DNA from: an uncultured Lachnospiraceae bacterium
Lineage (GTDB): Bacteria; Bacillota; Clostridia; Lachnospirales; Lachnospiraceae
Direction of reading: 5' to 3'
Length of the DNA: 5,377 nucleotides
Assembly: GCA_902767235.1 (NCBI GenBank)
Contig: CACXGR010000023.1
Coordinates: 1 to 5,377 of the forward strand
Of this stretch, positions 1 to 4,224 are shown one piece after another. The notes beneath the pieces are model-generated. The model made no database searches and was not told where the DNA came from. It saw only the letters and a list, made by a program, of their open reading frames with translations. Every line of letters starts with the position of its first letter. Positions within the stretch are counted from its first letter, which is position 1. The translations under genes and the position numbers were made by a program.

Positions 1-1622
1 ACCGGGTCCTCTTCGTCTCCGTCATAGATGGGCCCGACCGCGTGGATGATGTATTTGGCGGGAAGCTTGTAGCCCGCCGTCATCTTAACCTCGCCCGTGT
101 GGCAGCCGCCGAGCTTTCTGCATTCCTCAAGGAGTTCCGGTCCGGCCGCCCTGTGGATCGCCCCGTCCACGCCTCCGCCGCCCAAAAGGGACGTATTGGC
201 GGCATTGACGATGCAGTCCGCTTTCATGGTCGTGATATCCCCCTTCGTCACAAGGATGCCGCTCCGGCTCGCGCGGACGGCTCTCTCCTCCGCTCTCAGG
301 ATCGAAGCGATCATCTCCCTGGGCAGGAAGAGCGGATTCTTCTCGGGATTGAGGACCAGTCCGCTGATGGATTCCGGCGCCTTGGCCGTGCCCGGCGCAT
401 CCTTCACGAACTGCTCCAGCGTCTGGCGGATCGGCACGGCAATGGCCTTGTCTTTGACAGCGGCCCCGGGCTCAAATCTTCCGGCGCTGGTGTAAGCCAC
501 CTGCCAGGTGCGGCCGTCCCCGGTCTTCACCAGTTTGACGCTCAGTCCTCTCGAAGCCGGGGATCCCGTGCCTCGCGCGGCGAGCACCTGGACAGGGATC
601 ATCAGCCCCCCGCCGCCGTGCATCGCCTGTCTGAGCGCCTCCGCGCAGCGCACCAGGTCTTCCCTGGTCTTGCCCGCCGCCAGCGCGTCCATCTTCTTTT
701 CCAGTTCCCCGCTCCCGTCAAAATTCGGCGCTTTGCCGGCCGCTTTCTTCGGTCTTGGGTGCAGTGCGTTCTTCCAGGTCTCCATTCTGGCGGGATCTGC
801 CTCCCGCTCTTTCCTGTCCTCCTCCAGTCTGCGCTCAAATCTGTCCAGAACCGACCGCAGGTCTGCGGGCAGCCTGTCCCTGGCTTCTCTCTTCAGGTCA
901 TCCGGTACGCCGTAAAACGCCTCCGCCATACTGCCGGCGATCGCCGCCAGTGTGTCAGAGTCTCCGCCCAGCGACACCGCCAGCCGGATCACGCTCTCAA
1001 AGCTGTCTCCCTCCAGAAAAGCCGTGATCGCCTGGGGCACCGTCTCCTGGCAGGACTCCACATGATGATAGTCCGGGCGGATCTCGTCGCAGGTTCGGCT
1101 CAGGTCATATCCGAAGGCCTTGGACACCGTGTTCTTTATATCTTCCTTGGAGGCGCCGTGGATGCCCATGAAGATGACCGCCGCCGTCGCCTGGGCGCCT
1201 CTGATGCCTTCCGGGTGGTTGTGGGACACAGCCGCCGTGACCGCCGCGATGTGGAGCATTCTCTGCATGTTGTCCTGGCAGAGCCAGACAGCCGGCGAGA
1301 CGCGCATCGCGCTCCCGTTCCCATAGCTGTTGTAGGGTTTGGGGTCCTCCTGTTCCAGCCACATACTGAAGTTGACCCCGTACCCCGCAAAGGGATACCG
1401 CCTGCCATATTTTTTCATGGCGTCGACCAGGGCGCTGCGCATCTTTTCCTCATCTGCATCCGTCCCGCAGTTCATCAGTCCTTCCGCCACAGCGCATGTC
1501 ATGATGCTGTCGTCGGTAAATTCGGAGCGGCCGCTGAACAAGGGGAATTCCGTTGTCTTGATGTTATTTGCATCAAACTCGTAAGGGCTTCCTATTATAT
1601 CTCCCAGTATTGCACCGTACAT
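1..1622 (-). CDS. ADP-ribosylglycohydrolase-SseB-macro domain fusion protein (3' end cut by window edge)
   Basis: Translating leftward from ATG at 1622 gives 540 residues with no stop before base 1. Residues 1-255 are an ARH/DraG-type ADP-ribosylglycohydrolase: TDDS at 36-39, GNGSAMR at 101-107, SHNHPEG at 133-139 and GGDSDT at 219-224. The acidic/Thr residues of the first and last motifs bind the two metal ions in this family. Residues about 260-300 are a charged linker. Residues about 305-445 resemble the SseB N-terminal domain (MIPV at 341-344, YTSAGRF at 377-383, GLVLNP at 421-426). From about 456 a MacroD-type macro domain begins: GDIT 461-464, IVNAAN 471-476, GGGGVDGAIHRAAGP 481-495, HAVGP 527-531. 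Roughly the last 80 macro residues lie outside. The start is supported by AGGAGG at 1636-1631, eight bases upstream. It is the second gene of an operon with the HAD gene. Expected role: cytoplasmic removal of ADP-ribose from targets and/or hydrolysis of O-acetyl-ADP-ribose. Domain calls are confident for ARH and macro, good for SseB; the substrate is unknown. Confidence 0.93.
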   Translation of the reverse strand, partial: MYGAILGDIIGSPYEFDANNIKTTEFPLFSGRSEFTDDSIMTCAVAEGLMNCGTDADEEKMRSALVDAMKKYGRRYPFAGYGVNFSMWLEQEDPKPYNSYGNGSAMRVSPAVWLCQDNMQRMLHIAAVTAAVSHNHPEGIRGAQATAAVIFMGIHGASKEDIKNTVSKAFGYDLSRTCDEIRPDYHHVESCQETVPQAITAFLEGDSFESVIRLAVSLGGDSDTLAAIAGSMAEAFYGVPDDLKREARDRLPADLRSVLDRFERRLEEDRKEREADPARMETWKNALHPRPKKAAGKAPNFDGSGELEKKMDALAAGKTREDLVRCAEALRQAMHGGGGLMIPVQVLAARGTGSPASRGLSVKLVKTGDGRTWQVAYTSAGRFEPGAAVKDKAIAVPIRQTLEQFVKDAPGTAKAPESISGLVLNPEKNPLFLPREMIASILRAEERAVRASRSGILVTKGDITTMKADCIVNAANTSLLGGGGVDGAIHRAAGPELLEECRKLGGCHTGEVKMTAGYKLPAKYIIHAVGPIYDGDEEDP

Positions 1623-1649
1623 ATCCGTTTCCTCCTGCGTTCATATCTT

Positions 1650-2468
1650 TTAAAGAACATATCTTCGGATCGCCTGCGCCACCCCGTCATGCTCGTTGTC
1701 TTCCGTCACATGATCCGCCGCCTCTAATACGTCCGGATCCGAATTTCCCATGGCAATGGAAAGCCCCGCCGCCTTCATCAGCCCCAGGTCGTTGTTGCCG
1801 TCGCCGATGGCCATGATCTCCTCCTGCCTCAGTCCCAGCATGGATCCGAGTGCCAGGAGCGCCTCCCCCTTGTCCGCCCGGTCCGATGTGATCTCCAGGT
1901 CGGTCTTCCAGGGAAGTATGATCCGGATCCCGGTCAGTTCCTCCAGCTTCTCCCGTATTTTCTCCCTTTGGTCCGGCGTCCTGCACATGATGGAGATATT
2001 TTCGATCTCATCGATCTCTGCCATGAGACTTGCCGGAAAGTCCTCCACCGGGATCCGGCTTCTTCTGAGGTATTCGATGACCGGGGTCCCGCCGAACCGC
2101 TCCCTGAGGAGCTGCCTGCTCGCAGCGTCATGATAGCCGTATCCCCGGGCAAAGTATTCCCGGATGACGTTCTCCCCCTCGGATCTCTCTATGACCAAAG
2201 CCGCTGTCTGCGGCGTCATGCAGCGCGCCCGGATGATCTTCTTTTCGCGAAGATCCATAGTCACGGCGCCGTTGGAAGTGATCGCATAAGCGATAAAGGG
2301 AAGATCCGAGACTTCCTGCGGGATCCCCGCGCAGGGCCTTCCCGTGACCGGTACCACAAACACGCCCCGCCGGCTCGCCTCCCTCAGCGCCGCTTCATTC
2401 TCTGTGGTCAGCCGCTTATCCCGGGTCAGCAGCGTCCCGTCCAGGTCCAGTCCGATCATCCTGATCAT
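1650..2468 (-). CDS. Cof-type HAD-superfamily (IIB) phosphatase
   Basis: A 272-residue cytoplasmic protein, normal length for Cof/YidA-type haloacid dehalogenase phosphatases, which dephosphorylate sugar phosphates and other small phosphometabolites using Mg2+ and an aspartyl-phosphate intermediate. All four HAD motifs are visible: DLDGTLL (nucleophile D8, acid/base D10), VTGRP (T42), K200 in RADKGEAL, and GDGNND (223-227 acidic pair). The region between about 78 and 185 is the C2B-type cap that sets substrate choice, so the substrate cannot be read from sequence. The C-terminal stretch with AMGNSDPDV and a final DGVAQAI is typical of the family. I chose ATG 2468 because the product then begins MIRMIGLDLDGTLL, as usual for Cof proteins, and GGAG lies six bases upstream. 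ATG 2480 would add four residues but has a poor ribosome site. It is first in a leftward operon, 27 bases before the ARH-macro gene, and is preceded by an extended -10 promoter at 2590-2582. Confidence 0.93.
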   Translation of the reverse strand: MIRMIGLDLDGTLLTRDKRLTTENEAALREASRRGVFVVPVTGRPCAGIPQEVSDLPFIAYAITSNGAVTMDLREKKIIRARCMTPQTAALVIERSEGENVIREYFARGYGYHDAASRQLLRERFGGTPVIEYLRRSRIPVEDFPASLMAEIDEIENISIMCRTPDQREKIREKLEELTGIRIILPWKTDLEITSDRADKGEALLALGSMLGLRQEEIMAIGDGNNDLGLMKAAGLSIAMGNSDPDVLEAADHVTEDNEHDGVAQAIRRYVL

Positions 2469-2581
2469 GGCATTCTCCATTCCGGAGCGTTTCGTATTGC
2501 CTGCAGAAGGTACCGGGCGCCATCCCCGACGCCTGCCTCCGGCTGTCTGCGACGCCCCGGCACAGACACAGTCCGTCTTTT

Positions 2582-2590
2582 ATTATACCA
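2582..2590 (-). promoter_or_regulatory. Extended -10 promoter for the HAD/ARH-macro operon
   Basis: On the minus strand, positions 2590-2582 read TGGTATAAT, an exact match to the extended -10 consensus TGnTATAAT. No good -35 hexamer lies 16-18 bases upstream (TAACAT at 2610-2605 for a 17-base spacer), which extended -10 promoters tolerate. The predicted start is near 2575, giving a leader of about 105 bases before ATG 2468. The element is one half of a mirror-image promoter pair. Confidence 0.72.
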
Positions 2591-2605
2591 TGATAAAGGC
2601 AAACA

Positions 2606-2614
2606 TGTTATAAT
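2606..2614 (+). promoter_or_regulatory. Extended -10 promoter for the FtsK-like gene
   Basis: Positions 2606-2614 read TGTTATAAT, an exact TGnTATAAT extended -10. The 17-base-spaced -35 position (2586-2591, TACCAT) is poor and falls inside the opposing promoter's -10 element. A start near 2621 would give a leader of about 82 bases before ATG 2703. The two promoters are therefore too close to be bound by RNA polymerase independently, and competition or co-regulation is likely (inference). Confidence 0.72.
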
Positions 2615-2636
2615 TCCTAAATACCGGCTCGAAAGT

Positions 2637-2680
2637 ATATGCCGGCTCTTTGCGGCCGCCCGGCGGCTGTAAAGGCATAT
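2637..2680 (+). promoter_or_regulatory. Long imperfect hairpin in the FtsK-like gene leader
   Basis: Outer arms ATATGCC (2637-2643) and GGCATAT (2674-2680) pair perfectly over seven bases. After a five-base bulge on the left (2644-2648), TTTGCGGCCGC (2649-2659) pairs with GCGGCTGTAAA (2663-2673), including two G-U pairs, around a three-base loop. The structure lies wholly within the predicted leader and ends 11 bases before the GGAG at 2692-2695, so it could influence translation or mRNA stability. It is followed by only a weak T-rich stretch, so it is not a clear attenuator. No known riboswitch was recognised. Confidence 0.45.
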
Positions 2681-2702
2681 TGTTTATGATCGGAGATTCA
2701 TA

Positions 2703-3899
2703 ATGGCAGTTTTTATTCTCCCCGAAGCCAGGGAGCTACTGAGATATCATACGAGATGGAACGACCGCTCCATGACCCCCTATGTCGATGATCTCATCGA
2801 CCTGTGGGCACAGAATGATGTAAACGGCGTCGTGGACACATGCATCCAGGGCCCCATGATGACGAGATTCGGCATCATCCCCTCCGACAACCGGAGCGCC
2901 AGCCGCATCATGAAACTGGAGCCCTTCTACAAAAAGATCTTTGCCCGCAGAGAACTGCGGGTCTATCGCTCCGAGGGCCGCATACTGATCGATGTGCCCT
3001 GGCGCCACGACGAAGTATGGCTGGGCGATCTTCTGACCAGCCGCGAATACGAGTCCTCCCAGGGACTGCCCCTGGCGATCGGCATGAATCTCTACCGGGA
3101 ATGCGTCACGGCGGAACTCACCTATCACCCCAATCTTCTTGTCGGCGGTACTCCGGGCAGCGGCATCACGGAATTTCTGCAGGGCCTTTTATTGAGCATT
3201 CTGATCCGCCAGACGCCGGAGGAAGTGGATCTCTATCTGTGCTCCTCCTCCAACCTCAGTTTCGAAGAGTGCGCCGGCCTGCCCTACTGCCATGTCATCA
3301 GCAGCGTGAGGCAGATCATGGCCATGCTCTCTGACATGAGCAGCGAGATCGACAGACGGAGTGAGCTTTTGTACCGGTCCGGCTGCCGCGATATCTACCA
3401 GTACAACGAGCGCGGAGGCCTCATGCGCCACCGCATCATTATGATCACCGAGTATCAGAAGCTCTTCAAGTCCAACAAGCAGGCCGCCATGGCCTATATA
3501 CTGCGCATCTCCCAGATGGCAGCGCCGATCGGCATCCACCTGATCCTGGCCTCCTCAGAGCCCTCCTGCCTGAGGGGCCTGCGGGACAGCTTTCCCGTCC
3601 GGGCCTGCCTCAAAGTCGCCTCTCCCACTGATTCCAAAATATTGCTGGGCGAGAGCGGCGGAGAACATCTTCTGAGGAAACGCTCCCTCTATTTTCTAGA
3701 CGGAAACGATCCCGACGTGCAGCTTCTGCAGTGCGGCCTTGTGACTTCCCGGGAAGTCAGGAACATCGCGGACGCCCTCAAGAGCAATTATGTCAATGTC
3801 AAAAGGCAGTCCATTTTCGACGAGATCGAGGAGGATCACGGCAGCGGCGGCAGCCGCAGCGGGAAAGGCGGCGGATTGTTCTCCCGGCTCAAAGATTGA
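2703..3899 (+). CDS. FtsK/SpoIIIE-like protein with degenerate ATPase motifs (probable pseudo-translocase)
   Basis: A 398-residue soluble protein; GGAG at 2692-2695 lies seven bases before the ATG. It matches FtsK/SpoIIIE motors from end to end. Residues 50-110 resemble the FtsK alpha region (GPMMTRFG for the usual GPTVTRYE; ILIDVPW for the GIEVPN strand). Residues 124-160 carry the approach to Walker A, 193-240 the PYCHVISSVRQ...RSGCRDIYQYN block, 277-288 GIHLILASSEPS (usual GIHLILATQRPS), 297-333 the FPVR...DSKILLGESGGEHLL block, and 338-360 the CGLVTSREV block. Catalytic residues are lost. Walker A reads GGTPGSGITE, with I155 replacing the essential Lys. Walker B reads IIMITE, with T249 replacing Asp, although E250 is kept. 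The ATQRPS Arg is Glu286. There are no membrane helices and no gamma DNA-reading domain. The tail (375-398) is Gly/Ser-rich and basic, ending GLFSRLKD. Homology is clear. The role (DNA-binding or regulatory partner of the true FtsK, or a specialised secretion or segregation factor) is inference. Confidence 0.88.
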   Translation: MAVFILPEARELLRYHTRWNDRSMTPYVDDLIDLWAQNDVNGVVDTCIQGPMMTRFGIIPSDNRSASRIMKLEPFYKKIFARRELRVYRSEGRILIDVPWRHDEVWLGDLLTSREYESSQGLPLAIGMNLYRECVTAELTYHPNLLVGGTPGSGITEFLQGLLLSILIRQTPEEVDLYLCSSSNLSFEECAGLPYCHVISSVRQIMAMLSDMSSEIDRRSELLYRSGCRDIYQYNERGGLMRHRIIMITEYQKLFKSNKQAAMAYILRISQMAAPIGIHLILASSEPSCLRGLRDSFPVRACLKVASPTDSKILLGESGGEHLLRKRSLYFLDGNDPDVQLLQCGLVTSREVRNIADALKSNYVNVKRQSIFDEIEEDHGSGGSRSGKGGGLFSRLKD

Positions 3900-3920
3900 C
3901 CAATCCGGTCGATTTTTATT
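3891..3920 (+). terminator. Probable intrinsic terminator of the FtsK-like gene
   Basis: Bases 3891-3901 pair with 3907-3917 around the five-base loop AATCC. The core is GACC/GGTC, extended by A-T pairs and two wobble pairs into the run ATTTTTATT. The hairpin begins inside the last codons and includes the TGA stop. The stem has only four G-C pairs, so termination may be partial. Confidence 0.5.
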
Positions 3921-3931
3921 CCAGCTTCAAA

Positions 3932-3961
3932 AGTGGATAATGTGGACTATTCTGTGGAAAA
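3932..3961 (+). promoter_or_regulatory. Cluster of three DnaA-box-like 9-mers
   Basis: Three same-orientation 9-mers resemble the DnaA box TGTGGATAA (reverse complement of TTATCCACA): AGTGGATAA at 3932-3940 (one mismatch), TGTGGACTA at 3941-3949 (two mismatches) and TGTGGAAAA at 3953-3961 (one mismatch). The first two abut exactly. The surrounding 3900-4045 is AT-richer than the flanking genes and has no coding sequence. This could be a DnaA-binding control site or chance. No dnaA, dnaN or rpmH is in view to indicate oriC. Confidence 0.4.
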
Positions 3962-4042
3962 CATTTCGAAAATGCCGTGGTTTTATTCTCAATTGTCAGT
4001 CTTTTGACCGGGACAGTCGATACATTCTCAAAATGCACAAAT

Positions 4043-4081
4043 AAAAAACCGGTAATGCACAAGTATATGCATTACCGGTTT
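4043..4081 (-). terminator. Intrinsic terminator of tRNA-Ala (and any ftsZ read-through)
   Basis: A perfect 14-bp stem is formed by 4046-4059 and 4068-4081 around an eight-base loop (4060-4067). Read on the minus strand it runs straight into six consecutive T residues (4048-4043), the first three of which belong to the stem, and then ATTTG. It starts seven bases beyond the tRNA 3' end. On the plus strand the hairpin is followed only by TTTCCTTT, so it would work at most weakly in that direction. Confidence 0.88.
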
Positions 4082-4088
4082 CCTTTCG

Positions 4089-4161
4089 TGGAGATAGCGG
4101 GATTCGAACCCGTGACCTCTGCGTTGCGAACGCAGCGCTCTCCCAGCTGAGCTATATCCCC
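4089..4161 (-). tRNA. tRNA-Ala, anticodon CGC
   Basis: The minus strand from 4161 folds into a complete 73-base cloverleaf. The acceptor stem is GGGGATA/TATCTCC, the D arm GCTC...GAGC, the anticodon stem CTGCG/CGCAG with loop TTCGCAA (anticodon CGC, reading GCG), the variable loop AGGTC and the T loop TTCGAAT. The acceptor contains G3-U70, the universal alanine identity element, and the discriminator base is A73. CCA is not encoded (CGA follows), so it must be added by CCA-adding enzyme. The outermost T-stem pair (49-65) is an A-C mismatch. It is transcribed from its own promoter at 4210-4181 and ended by the adjacent terminator. Confidence 0.96.
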
Positions 4162-4168
4162 ATAAGCA

Positions 4169-4197
4169 GGCTGCCCGATTATTATAATCGGGCAGCC
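4169..4197. repeat. 13-bp-arm palindrome overlapping the tRNA promoter
   Basis: GGCTGCCCGATTA (4169-4181) and TAATCGGGCAGCC (4185-4197) are perfect reverse complements around the 3-base centre TTA. The centre lies in the -10 hexamer of the tRNA promoter. As RNA from ftsZ read-through it would form a stable hairpin, but no T run follows on either strand, so it is not a standard terminator. It could be an ftsZ mRNA 3'-end stabiliser, a processing site or an operator. Confidence 0.8.
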
Positions 4198-4210
4198 CGT
4201 CCTTTGTCAA
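4181..4210 (-). promoter_or_regulatory. Consensus sigma-70/sigma-A promoter for tRNA-Ala
   Basis: On the minus strand TTGACA (4210-4205) and TATAAT (4186-4181) both match consensus perfectly, with an 18-base spacer. The expected start is near 4174, about 13 bases before the tRNA 5' end, which suits a short leader removed by RNase P. The -35 begins 15 bases after the ftsZ stop codon, so the tRNA can be expressed independently of ftsZ. Confidence 0.85.
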
Positions 4211-4224
4211 GTACTATCTTGCGA

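Larger units (their letters stand above)
2582..2614. repeat. Inverted repeat formed by divergent -10 regions
   Basis: Left arm 2582-2592 (ATTATACCATG) and right arm 2604-2614 (CATGTTATAAT) are reverse complements at 10 of 11 positions, separated by the 11-base spacer ATAAAGGCAAA. Each arm contains one outward-facing extended -10 element. The dyad could simply reflect two consensus promoters placed back to back, or it could double as an operator for a dimeric regulator. No regulator gene is present in the window. Confidence 0.75.

Noticed and set aside
42..1727. A 561-codon open frame on the plus strand
   Set aside because: It is antisense to the ARH-SseB-macro gene, shows no recognisable domain, is Arg/His-rich low-quality sequence and lacks a ribosome site. 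The minus-strand frame has clear family motifs throughout.
2469..2480. ATG at 2480 as start of the HAD gene
   Set aside because: It is in frame and possible, but ATG 2468 has GGAG at six bases and gives the standard MIRMIGLDLDG beginning. The 2480 start lacks a convincing ribosome site.
1968..2672. A 234-codon plus-strand open frame
   Set aside because: It is antisense to the HAD gene and runs through the divergent promoter region. The HAD catalytic motifs on the minus strand settle the coding strand.
3918..4042. A chromosomal replication origin
   Set aside because: There are only three imperfect DnaA-like boxes, no recognisable unwinding element, and none of the usual neighbours (dnaA, dnaN, rpmH) in view.
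4169..4197. The palindrome as an intrinsic terminator of ftsZ
   Set aside because: No T run follows the stem on either strand (TGCTTATGGGG on the minus side), so a standard intrinsic terminator is not supported.
4028..4210. A 60-codon minus-strand open frame containing GYSSAGRALRSQRRGHGFESR
   Set aside because: This is the familiar false translation of a tRNA gene; the frame spans tRNA-Ala and its terminator.
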